Below are positions 35,042-44,524 of a stretch of DNA of 64,000 nt, piece by piece; position 1 is the stretch's first letter; each line of letters begins with the position of its first letter. Position numbers and translations under genes: made by a program. The notes beneath the pieces are model-generated. The model did no database searches, was not told where the DNA came from, and was given only the letters and a program-made list of their open reading frames with translations. Origin of the DNA: CAZFVY01 sp964522665 (GTDB lineage Bacteria; Verrucomicrobiota; Verrucomicrobiia; Limisphaerales; CAZFVY01). The stretch covers positions 7,860-71,859 of the forward strand of contig CAZFVY010000021.1 of the NCBI GenBank assembly GCA_964522665.1, given 5' to 3'.

Positions 35042-35536
35042 TCATCGATCCGAAGGGGTAGCCGCAAGCTTGGCCAATCGATCTCGGTCTGACTGGAGCG
35101 GCCAGGTCTCGAGTTCGATGATGTGAGTCATGCCTGGATCCGCTTCGGTGCGCCGGAATCCGACGGCGCGATAGAATCGGTCGGCGGCGTCCGTGTCGCA
35201 ACGCAGGCCGACCCGGAGGTAGCGCGGCTTCGCGAACGTGAGTAAATGCTCGATCAATCGCCTGCCCAAGCCTCTCTTCCTGTCTTCGCGGCGCACATAC
35301 ACCCGGCGCAACCGACCGTCGCCCTCCGATCCACGGTTGATGCCACCAATGGCTACCAGGCGTGCCGATTCGAAAACCGCGAAAAACGCTTCACCATCCT
35401 TCGAAAATGAATTCGCTCCCGACAGCCATTCTTCCGCGGCTCGCCGGACAAAACGAAAACCCTCAAGCTCGCTTTCCACGAGCGAGCCTTCAATCGCTGC
35501 CCCCGGCCATTCACGAATCTGGACGATTGAGTGCAT
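35042..35536 (-). CDS. GNAT-family N-acetyltransferase
   Basis: From ATG 35536 the protein has 164 residues. The frame is open to 35671, but that would overlap the upstream gene and add no conserved residues. The acetyl-CoA loop is RRVYVRREDRKRGLGRRLIE (R-x-x-G-x-G/A type), followed by DTDAADRFYRAVGFRRTE, the usual beta5-alpha4 ending of the fold. FFAVFESARLVAIGGI is the preceding strand pair. Family members transfer acetyl from acetyl-CoA to amines or protein N-termini; the substrate cannot be told. It converges on fabF across 124 bases, with only a weak 6-bp hairpin near 34919-34944. Confidence 0.85.
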   Translation of the reverse strand: MHSIVQIREWPGAAIEGSLVESELEGFRFVRRAAEEWLSGANSFSKDGEAFFAVFESARLVAIGGINRGSEGDGRLRRVYVRREDRKRGLGRRLIEHLLTFAKPRYLRVGLRCDTDAADRFYRAVGFRRTEADPGMTHIIELETWPLQSDRDRLAKLAATPSDR

Positions 35537-35633
35537 CGCCGAAATTGGGCAACGGTATCCTACCGGCGAGATGGGGGATGCGTCCGACCGCCAACGCGGT
35601 TCCCTCGGTTTAAGTGGACGAAAATACCCGCTC

Positions 35634-38600
35634 TCATCTTTCGCCGTGGAGTCGGTAAAACCGGTAGCCAAATTGTCCGGCGCTTGGATCCGCCAATAGG
35701 GTCGTTCCGGTCACGTTGGTGAGGACGGCCAGCGTATCCCAGTTGAGAAAATCGGTGGAGGCGTCGATCTCCACGATTTGGTCAGGCGTACCCGTCAGGC
35801 CTAAAAGCGTACGCCCATCGGGAGCAACCAACGCTGAAAGCGAGGTTGCTAAAGGGATCGAGCTAGTGGTTAATTCGGACCCGCCGGAGGTCGGGCGGAT
35901 GCCCGCTAAATTGAAGAGATAGATCGTCGCGCTGTTGCTCGCGCCGACCCGGTAACAGCCTGGTGATACCAGGCCGGGAACGTCGCAATTGGGTGGTGGC
36001 AGCGACAGGATCACCGTGGCGATGCGGGGCAAGACAGCGGTGCGAATTGGCTTCACGACCACGGACGCCAGGGTCGAACCCGGTGGAATCGTGACCGTTC
36101 CCGGCAAGTGTTCGTACCCAACGCCATTCACGGTGGTTCCCCCAAGCGCGTACGCGACCGTCAGCGGCAAGGAGGTGTCGCCCGAGCGCGAAATGAGGAA
36201 CGCGCCCGAATTCGTACCTGAGACAGGGATTGACTGAACCGCGGCGCTGACACTGACCGTCGGGAGGATAGCGGCGCGGACGGAAATGTTCACGGGCGCT
36301 GAACCGCCTCGCACCCCGAGTGCGTCCGTTGACTCCGCGGTCAGCGTATAGTTGCCCGCGAGGACATTACTCCAAATGAGCGTGTACGGCGCGGTGAGTT
36401 TGGTTCCCAGGAGTTGCTCGCCGGAGTAGAAGTCAGCCCGGATGATGCTATGGCCACTGGTGGCGTTCGCGGTGATCAGAATATTGGCATGTTCGGGAAA
36501 GATCGCGCCATTAGTCGGGTTGGTGATGGTGACCTGTGGCACGAGCGGGCCGATCGCGATCACGGAGATGGTAATCGCGCTGGAGAATACTGTGCCGCCC
36601 GGGGTTACGGCCGAGACCCTGAGTTCATGTTCGCCCGCGGGCGGGTTGGTCAGTTCCCAGGAATATGGGACGCTCGTGCGCGCCCCGATGATTTGCCCGT
36701 CCAGGTAAAATCGGACGCTCGCAATCGTGGCGGCCGGATCGCAGATCGCGGTCGTGATCTGAACCGTCTCGTGTGGCGAAAAGACCGACAGATTGCTGGG
36801 AGAAGTGACCGTCACCGTGGGTGATCTGGCGGCGCCGGTGCAAAGGTTGGGGAGATTCACCAGCGTCGGTAGCTGCACAATGGAATTGGAAGCCAGTTGT
36901 TGCGGCGTGCAGTAGAGTCCCAAATAGCCATCGGAGTCGGAACCCCACGCGTAGAGATTGCAATCGCTCCCGATCGCCAATTGCCGGCCCCCCGCCGCAG
37001 CGAAGGCGGTCCAATTGGTCACGCCATCGGGGAAGGGCACGGAAACAGGCAGCATCGGAACGATGCCGAGCGGCCAGCGATAGAGTTCTCCGTCCGTGCT
37101 GAGCGCCCAGCCCAGCCCTTGGGCGGCGTCAACCGACCGCCACCCGGAGACACCTTCGGGAAGCGGGACGTGAATCGGGTGATTGATATCAGAATTCCAA
37201 CTGTAGATCAGGCCGGTGTTGGCCAAGGCGACGACGTTGCTCGTCTCCGACGCGACCGCCAACCAGGCGGTGACTCCGTCCGGTGGCGCCACGCGCTCTG
37301 GGATGGCGCGAATCTGGCCGTTCGTGGCGAGTCCCCACGAGTAGAGCTGATCGTCCGCGCCGATCGCCATGCGACTGTATTCACTCGCTGCCGTGATCGC
37401 CTTCCAACCGGTCAGTCCGCCAGGTGTAACGACGGGCGTTGGTGAAGCGTGAACGATCTGATCGCCGGTTCCTAAAGTCGGACCATTGTGACCCCAACCG
37501 AATAAACGACCGTCCGAGGCAATGGCGTAAGTCCCATAGTGCCCGGTCACTACTGAAATCCAGCCAGTGACTCCGTTAGGAAGCGGGTTTATCAGCGCAG
37601 GAGTTGGCGGTCGGGAAGAGTTACCGGTCGGGGTTCCCAGCAACCCGCCGTCATTCCCGCCCCAACCCCAAAGTCGGCCTCGGCCATCGATTCCAAATGT
37701 CTGAGGTTCTCCCGTTAGCCCGTTCCAAGCCGTACTGCTTACAGTCGTCCAAGTGTCGCCGGCCGGAATCAGGATCGGGGTTGGGTAGGCACGATCGACC
37801 TTATCGCCGGTACCCAATTCGCCGGACTGGTTCGATCCCCAGGCGTACAATTGACCCTTTCCGTCGATCACAAACATCCCAAGCGCGGTCGGCTCGACCC
37901 CGAGCGCTGGCCATGTCGCCGACGGGGGAGGAAGATTCGTGGAGGCCGAAATGTTAACCGTAGCGGAATTGGTTGATCCCACCAGGTAACAGGTAGGCGG
38001 CAGCGGTACGATGTCTTGCGGGCACACGGCGGGTAACAACGTTACGGTCACGGTGGCGGGTCCAGTGTTCGGCCCGGCAGCGTGTGGCGCGACCGTCAGC
38101 GTCGCGGTGACCATGCCCCGCGGCATCGTAATCGTGACCGGCAGGGCCGTGTAATCGACGCCGTTCACGGCGGAGCCACCGACACTGAATCGGATACTCA
38201 ATTCCGCATTGGTGTCGCCGTGCCGGTAGATCGTAAAAACGCCAGTGTCGGTAGCGACCCCGCCGGTTGGGGGCCGGGAAGCGCTCGGATCCGTGGCGAC
38301 AATGTCAAGCGTCGGGCGTCCTGGAGCGGCAGGCGGAAAAAGAATCGTGACCGTCGCGGAATTGGTGGGGCCTAACCGGTAGCACCCTGGCCCCGGTGGG
38401 AGGACGTTTAACTCGCAAGTTGACGGCAACAATGTCAGCGAAACCGTTCGCGAATCGCCGTTTCCCGCGCCCGGCAGCGGTTGCACCGTGATCGTCTTGG
38501 ACAAGACCCCCTTGCCGATCGACAGCGATCCCGAGACAGCAACGTAGTCAACGCCACCCACGGCGGTTCCCGTAATCCGATACGGAATCACCAGAGCGCT

Positions 38601-39578
38601 ATTCGTGGCGTCCGTTCGGTAAACGGTAAACGTTCCCAAATCCGTCGCCGTCGCCCCCGCGACGGGCCGAGTGGCGGTTGGGTCGGTCGCGACGAGATTG
38701 ACCGTCGGATAATCCTGAGCTGGCGCGCCCAGAATCGTTACCACGGCTTCGCTGGGAGACCCGATCTGGTACAGAGCATTGGTGGTCAAATCCAGGACGA
38801 CCGTTTCCTCCTGCAGGTGATTGGCGCGCGGTTCCAGAATCACTGACGTGTTATGTGAGCCGGCCGGTATGACGACCGAATTCCCGTTCGGGGCGCCTGG
38901 CAGTTCATAATCGACGTTATTGGTCGCGGTCCCGGAAAGTCGAAATCTTACCGTAAGTGACCCGAATGTGTCTCCCGTTCGGCTGAATGTGACAAGGGCG
39001 GTAGATGGGCCTACTACGCTCGCGGTGGGATCCGTGGCGACGACCGTGACGATGGGAAAACCGTTCGACAGTGAGCTTGATTCGGTGACGTTGATATTCA
39101 CCGGGGAGGAAGTGGCCGTTAACCCAAGGCTGCTAAGCGCGCGGGCCGTGAGCGCGTATTGCCCCGGCGACGGCGTGGCCCAAGCGAGCTGAAAAGGGTT
39201 CACCGGAGCGGCGCTCGTCGGATTGTTGGTCGTCACGCCCAAGCTATGGTCGTTGGCGAAGAATTCGACCGTGTGAACAAAGCCTTGGAGAACCGACGCC
39301 TGCGCGGCAATTTGTATCTCGCCCGGCGCCTTGAAGACCGCGCCATTCGTCGGGCTGGTGACGGCGACCGAGATTAATTGAAGTGGCGCCACGAAGATCG
39401 GGCCCGGAACGGGAAGGGGACTTGGACCGGGCGAGATGATAATGGGATCGAGCGGCGGCAAGAACGGGTTGGTCGGTTCACCGCCCCCACCTAACGCGCC
39501 AAGCGCCGGAAGGGCGACCGCCAGGGTGACTCCGATCCTACGAAGAAACCCGTTCTTAATCCTAAAAACTATTCTCAT
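35634..39578 (-). CDS. Large exported Calx-beta / RCC1-propeller / Ig-like protein
   Basis: From ATG 39578 the protein has 1314 residues and starts with a signal peptide (NGFLRRIGVTLAVALPALGALG). The frame is open to 39683. Order of domains: an Ig-like domain with SPTNGAVFKAPGEIQIAA; three Calx-beta-like domains (such as GTAVGGVDYVAVSGSL); a seven-bladed RCC1-type propeller built of repeats like LYAWGSNQSGELGTGD, LWGWGGNDGGLLG and LFGWGHNGPTLGTGD; two more Ig-like domains (SPSNLSVFSPHETVQI, NPTNGAIFPEHANILI); a fourth Calx-beta domain; and a C-terminal segment ending FYRLHGER, like other exported proteins here. Such architectures are typical of calcium-stabilised surface adhesins. No enzyme domain was seen; the ligand is unknown. 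Confidence 0.82.
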   Translation of the reverse strand: MRIVFRIKNGFLRRIGVTLAVALPALGALGGGGEPTNPFLPPLDPIIISPGPSPLPVPGPIFVAPLQLISVAVTSPTNGAVFKAPGEIQIAAQASVLQGFVHTVEFFANDHSLGVTTNNPTSAAPVNPFQLAWATPSPGQYALTARALSSLGLTATSSPVNINVTESSSLSNGFPIVTVVATDPTASVVGPSTALVTFSRTGDTFGSLTVRFRLSGTATNNVDYELPGAPNGNSVVIPAGSHNTSVILEPRANHLQEETVVLDLTTNALYQIGSPSEAVVTILGAPAQDYPTVNLVATDPTATRPVAGATATDLGTFTVYRTDATNSALVIPYRITGTAVGGVDYVAVSGSLSIGKGVLSKTITVQPLPGAGNGDSRTVSLTLLPSTCELNVLPPGPGCYRLGPTNSATVTILFPPAAPGRPTLDIVATDPSASRPPTGGVATDTGVFTIYRHGDTNAELSIRFSVGGSAVNGVDYTALPVTITMPRGMVTATLTVAPHAAGPNTGPATVTVTLLPAVCPQDIVPLPPTCYLVGSTNSATVNISASTNLPPPSATWPALGVEPTALGMFVIDGKGQLYAWGSNQSGELGTGDKVDRAYPTPILIPAGDTWTTVSSTAWNGLTGEPQTFGIDGRGRLWGWGGNDGGLLGTPTGNSSRPPTPALINPLPNGVTGWISVVTGHYGTYAIASDGRLFGWGHNGPTLGTGDQIVHASPTPVVTPGGLTGWKAITAASEYSRMAIGADDQLYSWGLATNGQIRAIPERVAPPDGVTAWLAVASETSNVVALANTGLIYSWNSDINHPIHVPLPEGVSGWRSVDAAQGLGWALSTDGELYRWPLGIVPMLPVSVPFPDGVTNWTAFAAAGGRQLAIGSDCNLYAWGSDSDGYLGLYCTPQQLASNSIVQLPTLVNLPNLCTGAARSPTVTVTSPSNLSVFSPHETVQITTAICDPAATIASVRFYLDGQIIGARTSVPYSWELTNPPAGEHELRVSAVTPGGTVFSSAITISVIAIGPLVPQVTITNPTNGAIFPEHANILITANATSGHSIIRADFYSGEQLLGTKLTAPYTLIWSNVLAGNYTLTAESTDALGVRGGSAPVNISVRAAILPTVSVSAAVQSIPVSGTNSGAFLISRSGDTSLPLTVAYALGGTTVNGVGYEHLPGTVTIPPGSTLASVVVKPIRTAVLPRIATVILSLPPPNCDVPGLVSPGCYRVGASNSATIYLFNLAGIRPTSGGSELTTSSIPLATSLSALVAPDGRTLLGLTGTPDQIVEIDASTDFLNWDTLAVLTNVTGTTLLADPSAGQFGYRFYRLHGER

Positions 39579-39925
39579 AGTGACTCGCTCTCGTTGGGTT
39601 AATCCACGCCCGCTGGAACTGTTAGCGAGATTCGTGCCAAAGCGGAGCGCCGCCGGCGATTGCGCCGCCGCCCAAACTTGCATGGCAAAGCTCGTGTTTG
39701 GTTTTCAAGTCGCTTGGTTGTGACGATTCGACTCTAAACCCTGTCGCGAGTTACGGCAAGCGGGAGCCCGCTTCCCGGTCTTCCGCGGCAACCGCGAAAA
39801 TGGGAATCGCTCGCCGAGAATCGGTCTGGATCGCCTGGCCGCTGGCGGCAAGCGCCGGGAGGCGAGACCGAGATTTGGCTTCTATTTCCCGAGTCTAGCG
39901 GGCCATTATCTCGGGGGTGAATCCG
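39579..39925. other. Intergenic region between divergent RCC1-protein and SDR genes
   Basis: This 347-base gap contains a short perfect dyad, AAGCGGG (39758-39764) and CCCGCTT (39767-39773), separated by two bases. It could be an operator or a small hairpin; there is no T-tract. A second hairpin-like GGCG/GCGCC stretch lies near 39842. No promoter pair was convincing. Confidence 0.4.
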
Positions 39926-40735
39926 ATGGCATTAATAACCGGCGGCTCGCGTGGCATTGGCCGTGGGATCGCGCTGGAATTGGCCGGGATTGGCTGGGAT
40001 TTGACGCTCAACTTCGTAACTCACCGTCAAGCGGCGCAGTCCACCGCGACTGATTGTCTGGCCCGCGCGCGAGAAGCCGGGCGCGAAATTCGCGTCGAAA
40101 TCTGTCAGGCGGATGTGTCGGAAACGGCCGGCCGACGCAATCTGCTTGAGTTCGCGCGCGACAAGTTTCCCCGGCTTGACCTCCTGGTGAACAACGCCGG
40201 CGTGGCGCCCGAGTCGCGCGTCGATTTGCTCGAAGCGGGTGAGGAAAGTTTCGATCGCTTGATGAAGATCAACGTCAAAGGTCCGTATTTTCTCACGCAG
40301 GGCGCGGTCAAATGGATGCTCGGGTCAAGAGCGCCAAAGCGCGGACGGGGAGGAAAACGCCTTCCGGCGCCGGCCGCGACGCCTAAGATTGTAACGATTA
40401 CCTCCATCAGTTCCTATACCGCGTCGGTTAACCGTGGCGATTATTGCGTCGCGAAGGCGGCGCTCTCGATGTTGACGCCCCTTTTCGCCGCGCGCTTGGC
40501 CGAGTTTGGCATCCAAGTCTATGAAATTCGCCCCGGCATTATCGCGACCGACATGACCGCCCCGGTGAAAGCGAAGTACGACCGTTTGATTCGCGGTGGC
40601 TTGACCCCGATCAAACGGTGGGGCGCGCCGGCGGACGTCGGGCGCGCGGTGGTGGCGATCGCTCAAGACCAGTTTCCCTTCAGCACCGGCGAGGTTTTCA
40701 ACGTGGATGGCGGGTTCCATCTGCGCCGCCTATAG
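39926..40735 (+). CDS. Short-chain dehydrogenase/reductase
   Basis: A 269-residue classical SDR with ITGGSRGIGRGIA at the N-terminus, LVNNAGVAP, catalytic Ser in TSISSYTA, and Tyr/Lys in DYCVAKAA. It ends in GEVFNVDGGFHLRRL. ATG 39926 is chosen because GGGGG at 39913-39917 is well placed as ribosome site; a GTG at 39917 is also in frame. An insertion of about 20 basic residues (SRAPKRGRGGKRLPAPAATP) precedes the serine strand. It is the first of three same-strand genes with GH88-like and OYE-like proteins. The likely role is NAD(P)-dependent oxidation or reduction of a sugar or sugar-derived acid; the substrate is unknown. Confidence 0.88.
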   Translation: MALITGGSRGIGRGIALELAGIGWDLTLNFVTHRQAAQSTATDCLARAREAGREIRVEICQADVSETAGRRNLLEFARDKFPRLDLLVNNAGVAPESRVDLLEAGEESFDRLMKINVKGPYFLTQGAVKWMLGSRAPKRGRGGKRLPAPAATPKIVTITSISSYTASVNRGDYCVAKAALSMLTPLFAARLAEFGIQVYEIRPGIIATDMTAPVKAKYDRLIRGGLTPIKRWGAPADVGRAVVAIAQDQFPFSTGEVFNVDGGFHLRRL

Positions 40736-40774
40736 CTCCCGCGCGCTGACGCGCGGACAATTGTCGAATTCAAG

Positions 40775-42163
40775 ATGGCTATTCTCATCGACCCTCGGTT
40801 GACGCCCGTCTCGCTGCGGCCGAAGCTCGAGCGCGTCTTTGAACTCTCGGCGCGGAAAATCACCGCGCTGGAAAAAACCTGGAAACCGTCGGCGGGCGCC
40901 CCCGTTTTCACCGTGCGCGGCAAATACACGAGCCGGGGCTGGACCGAATGGACGCAAGGCTTCCAGTTTGGCGCGGCTTTGCTGCAGTTCGACGCCACCG
41001 GCGAACGGTGTTTTCTGGATCGTGGTCGAACCGCCATCGTCCGCTTCATGGCGAGTCACGTTTCGCACATGGGCGTGCATGACCACGGGTTCAATAACGT
41101 TTCAACCTACGGGAATTTGCTGCGGCTGATGCGCGAGGGCCGGATTCCGCCGAACGATTGGGAACGAGAGTTTTACGAGTTGGCGTTGAAGGTATCCGGC
41201 GCCGTGCAAGCGGCCCGCTGGACGTCGCTCGGCGGGGAGCGGGGCTATATTTACTCGTTCAACGGTCCGCATTCGCTTTTCTTGGACACGCTCCGTTCCC
41301 TTCGTTCGCTGGCGCTCGCGCACCAACTTGGCCACGTGCTTTTGGGCGAGCGTGATCGCCGCATCTCTCTCCTGGTGCGTTTGGTTGAACATATTCGGAC
41401 CACGGTGGAATACGGCGTCTATTTTGGGGAAGGCCGGGACGGGTATGACGTGCGGGGACGCACGGCGCACGAAAGCATTTTCAACGTCAATGATGGCGGC
41501 TATCGTTGCCCCAATTCCCAGCAAGGCTACTCACCGTTTACGACTTGGACGCGCGGCCTGGCGTGGACCATCTTGGGGCTCGCGGAACAGTTGGAATACC
41601 TGCACATGCTTGCCGAGGCCGACCTTCGTTCCTGCGGCGGCCGTTCGGCGGTCCTCGGAATGCTACTCAAAGGCGCGACGGCGACGGCGGATTTCTACCT
41701 CACGCATACCCCGACCTGCGGCGTGCCCATGTGGGATACCGGCGCTCCCAACTTGTACCGCCTCGGCGATTACCTCACTCGCCCAGCCGACCCCTTTAAT
41801 CCGTGGGAGCCGGTCGATAGCTCCGCCGCGGCCATCGCCGCCCAGGGATTGTTCCGGCTCGGACGGTATCTTTCGGCGCGCGGCGACGTGAAGTCTGGCG
41901 CTCGCTACCGTCAGGCCGCGCTTACGGTCTCTAATACGCTCTATTCCGAACTGTATCTTTCCCGCGCGCCCCGGCATCAGGGCTTGCTGCTCCATTCGGT
42001 TTACCATCGGCCGAATGGCTGGGATTACATCCCGCGGGGACAGTCCGTTCCGAACGGAGAAAGCTCGATGTGGGGTGACTACCATGCGCTTGAACTGGCG
42101 CTGCTATTGCTGCGGGAAGCCAAAGGGGAGAGCTATCTTACCTTCTTCGGAGTTGGTAAATGA
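40775..42163 (+). CDS. GH88-like unsaturated glucuronyl hydrolase family protein
   Basis: A 462-residue protein with the (alpha/alpha)6-barrel pattern of glycoside hydrolase family 88: VHDHGFNN with Asp103, QQGYSPFTTWTRGLAW, GVPMWDTGAPN, EPVDSSAAAIAAQGLFRLG, and SVYHRPNGWDYIPRGQ with GESSMWGDYH near the end. GH88 enzymes hydrate the double bond of 4,5-unsaturated glucuronic acid at the non-reducing end of lyase products, so acting with polysaccharide lyases. No signal peptide is seen, so it is probably cytosolic. It lies 39 bases after the SDR and 48 before the OYE-like gene. The second catalytic acid could not be placed with certainty. Confidence 0.78.
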   Translation: MAILIDPRLTPVSLRPKLERVFELSARKITALEKTWKPSAGAPVFTVRGKYTSRGWTEWTQGFQFGAALLQFDATGERCFLDRGRTAIVRFMASHVSHMGVHDHGFNNVSTYGNLLRLMREGRIPPNDWEREFYELALKVSGAVQAARWTSLGGERGYIYSFNGPHSLFLDTLRSLRSLALAHQLGHVLLGERDRRISLLVRLVEHIRTTVEYGVYFGEGRDGYDVRGRTAHESIFNVNDGGYRCPNSQQGYSPFTTWTRGLAWTILGLAEQLEYLHMLAEADLRSCGGRSAVLGMLLKGATATADFYLTHTPTCGVPMWDTGAPNLYRLGDYLTRPADPFNPWEPVDSSAAAIAAQGLFRLGRYLSARGDVKSGARYRQAALTVSNTLYSELYLSRAPRHQGLLLHSVYHRPNGWDYIPRGQSVPNGESSMWGDYHALELALLLLREAKGESYLTFFGVGK

Positions 42164-42211
42164 CTCGCGTTGCGTTCTCGCCATCGTTCCAAAGGTAAAC
42201 GCTCAAATTCT

Positions 42212-43699
42212 ATGGCCGAGCCTTTCAAATTGACCCGCATTCCAACTCTGAAGACGCCGGCCGATTTTCGCCGATATCTTAGCGCGTTGGGACTGCAATT
42301 GCCCTGCGACGACGCGATTGTGCCATACCCGGCGTCACCTCTGTCGCAACCGGTCACCAGCCCAATTATCAACGGCAAGCGGATCGGGAATCGTTACGCC
42401 GTCCAGCCGATGGAAGGTTGGGACGGGACAACCTCCGGCGGGATCACGGAGGAAATGCTGCGGCGCTGGCGCCGATTCGGTGAGAGCGGCGCGAAGTTGA
42501 TTTACGGCGGCGAGGCCATGGCCGTGCGACCGGACGGCCGAGCCAACCCGCGGCAGTTGATCATTTCCGCGGAGAACCAAGCGGCGCTGGCTCAACTTCG
42601 CGAGGCGCTCGTCGCCGCGCATCGCGCGCGTTACGGCGGGGCTGATGACCTGGTAATCGGTTTTCAACTCACTCATTCGGGACGATTTTGCAAACCGAAC
42701 GATCCGCATCGATTGGAACCTAAGGTCGCCTTCCGCCACCCGTTGCTAGATCGCAAATTCCAGGTTACCAGCGATGAGCAGATCTGGCGTGACGACGAGA
42801 TTGAAGTCCTGGTCGGCGATTACGTAAGAGCCGCCCGAGTGGCGGCGGCGGTTGGCGCTGACTTCGTCGATATCAAGCACTGTCACGGGTATTTGCTGCA
42901 CGAATTCCTGGCTGCCTTCACGCGCCCCGGGAAATACGGCGGGTCGTTCGAGAATCGGACCCGTGTTCTGCGTGAAATCGTGGCGGGGATTCGCGCCGAC
43001 GGAAATGCGATCGAAATCGGAGTTCGTCTTAGCGCCTTCGATTTCGTGCCGTTTCGCCCCGATCCGTCGGCTTCGCGTCCCGGGAAACCCGGGCCGGGCG
43101 TGCCCGAGGATTACTCGGAATGTTTGCCATACCGCTACGGATTCGGCGTCAACCCGGATCAGCCAACCGAATATGACCTGAGTGAGCCTCTGCAGTTCAT
43201 CACGCTTTGCGCCAGCCTCGGGGTGAAATTACTGAATTTCACGGCCGGTTCACCCTACTACAATCCGCATATTCAACGGCCCGCGGCATACCCGCCGTCG
43301 GATGGCTATCAGCCCGCGCACGACCCGTTGATCGACGTCGTTCGGCAAATTGACGTCGTGCGCCAACTCAAGGCGAGGACGCCACCGGGACTGGTGGTCA
43401 TTGGTTCCGCCTATAGCTACCTTCAGGAATACCTACCGCTGGTGGCGCAGGCCCTGGTGCGCGAGGGGTGGACCGATATCGTCGGTTTGGGCCGCATGAC
43501 CCTCTCGTACCCCTCCATCTTGAGCGATGCCGTGGAGCAGGGGACGATCAGCAACCGACCTATCTGCCGGACCTTCAGCGACTGCACGACAGCTCCGCGG
43601 AACGGGTTGATCAGCGGCTGTTATCCCCTCGACCGTTTCTACGCTGACAAACCCGAGGCGCAGCAACTGAAGCAGCTAAAAAAGCCCTCAAATGTCTAA
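42212..43699 (+). CDS. NADH:flavin oxidoreductase, Old Yellow Enzyme family
   Basis: From ATG 42212 the protein has 495 residues; a TTG at 42170 is also in frame. It shows an FMN-binding TIM barrel. RIGNRYAVQPMEGWDG matches the first strand, IGFQLTHSGRF the substrate strand, and DIKHCHGYLLHEFLAAF with PGKYGGSFENRTRVLREIV is the most characteristic OYE stretch. The C-terminus has CRTFSDCTTAPRNGLISGC, three cysteines in the position where 2,4-dienoyl-CoA reductases bind an iron-sulfur cluster, but the spacing is not the standard one. A long loop (about 290-330) is inserted before the seventh strand. Family members reduce activated C=C bonds. Next to a GH88-like gene it may act on an unsaturated uronate, which is conjecture. 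Confidence 0.83.
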   Translation: MAEPFKLTRIPTLKTPADFRRYLSALGLQLPCDDAIVPYPASPLSQPVTSPIINGKRIGNRYAVQPMEGWDGTTSGGITEEMLRRWRRFGESGAKLIYGGEAMAVRPDGRANPRQLIISAENQAALAQLREALVAAHRARYGGADDLVIGFQLTHSGRFCKPNDPHRLEPKVAFRHPLLDRKFQVTSDEQIWRDDEIEVLVGDYVRAARVAAAVGADFVDIKHCHGYLLHEFLAAFTRPGKYGGSFENRTRVLREIVAGIRADGNAIEIGVRLSAFDFVPFRPDPSASRPGKPGPGVPEDYSECLPYRYGFGVNPDQPTEYDLSEPLQFITLCASLGVKLLNFTAGSPYYNPHIQRPAAYPPSDGYQPAHDPLIDVVRQIDVVRQLKARTPPGLVVIGSAYSYLQEYLPLVAQALVREGWTDIVGLGRMTLSYPSILSDAVEQGTISNRPICRTFSDCTTAPRNGLISGCYPLDRFYADKPEAQQLKQLKKPSNV

Positions 43700-43735
43700 C
43701 CGTCGCGCCACCGAGGGGGCCGGGTCAGACGAAGC

Positions 43736-44512
43736 CTAGAAATGCGCGGTAAGGTTTAGCTCGTTCAATTGCACGTTGGTCGCGTTTGGCCCGTGGCCCA
43801 GATCGAGACGCCAGTAAAGGTCGTGCGTTTCGCCGGCGCGCGACCCGGCCCCGAAAGCGATCACGGTATAGTTGGTAATCGGCGAGACCGCGAAGCTGAA
43901 ATTGCCGTTCGTGTCGATGGTTCCCCGCGCTGCGATCGCCGGGTATTTGAAATTAAAGTAACTCTCCCGCGGGGAAAATTGGGAGGTGTTGAGAAGCTGC
44001 TTGTTCTGCTCGCTGACGCCGTCGGGCGCCTTTTCGAGAATACTGTCGTACTCGGCCTTCAGTTTTGCGGAGCGCGTGCGGACCGCCGCGGGTATCCTCG
44101 AGAGGTTGACGATTTCACGCATGGCCGCGTCGTTCCACCCGTACTTTTTCTGCAATCCCTCCAAAACGTCAGCCTTCATCATGTAGGGTTTCTCCGCGAA
44201 GACGAGCGAGTACCCGTAGCGCGTTAGCTGATCATCTATTTGATCAAGGCGTTGTTTCATCGCTTTGAGCTTCTCGACGCCGGCGTCAATCTTCGACATC
44301 GTGGCATCAAGCTGGGCGTTCCGCTGGGCGTCCAGCGTGGCCAAATAGGGCGAAACAACCTCCGTCGCGGCCAGCAGCACGTTAAAGCCGCGAAGCTCGA
44401 CCGGTTTGCCGTCCCCGTCTTTGACTTGGATTTGGCCGGTAATTTGACGCGGTTTCGGCGCGCAGCCGAGCGCTCCGACTACCAACACGATCCCCACCAA
44501 CAATGATTTCAC
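43736..44512 (-). CDS. Predicted lipoprotein with coiled coil, function unknown
   Basis: A 258-residue protein with a lipoprotein signal peptide ending LGALGC at Cys17. Residues 60-105 form a Lys/Glu/Gln-rich helix likely to be a coiled coil (DAGVEKLKAMKQRLDQIDDQ). The C-terminal part (about 195-258) looks like a small beta sandwich (ARGTIDTNGNFSFAVSP). No known family was recognised. It follows the XRE-S24 regulator by 12 bases on the same strand, so the two form an operon and the lipoprotein is the regulator's most likely target. It converges on the OYE-like gene across 36 bases. Confidence 0.7.
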   Translation of the reverse strand: MKSLLVGIVLVVGALGCAPKPRQITGQIQVKDGDGKPVELRGFNVLLAATEVVSPYLATLDAQRNAQLDATMSKIDAGVEKLKAMKQRLDQIDDQLTRYGYSLVFAEKPYMMKADVLEGLQKKYGWNDAAMREIVNLSRIPAAVRTRSAKLKAEYDSILEKAPDGVSEQNKQLLNTSQFSPRESYFNFKYPAIAARGTIDTNGNFSFAVSPITNYTVIAFGAGSRAGETHDLYWRLDLGHGPNATNVQLNELNLTAHF

Positions 44513-44524
44513 TCTACCTCCCTT

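Noticed and set aside
33673..35067. A 464-codon minus-strand open frame antisense to fabF
   Set aside because: It lies opposite a complete FabF with all catalytic residues. The composition (Arg, Gly, His) is that of an antisense shadow.
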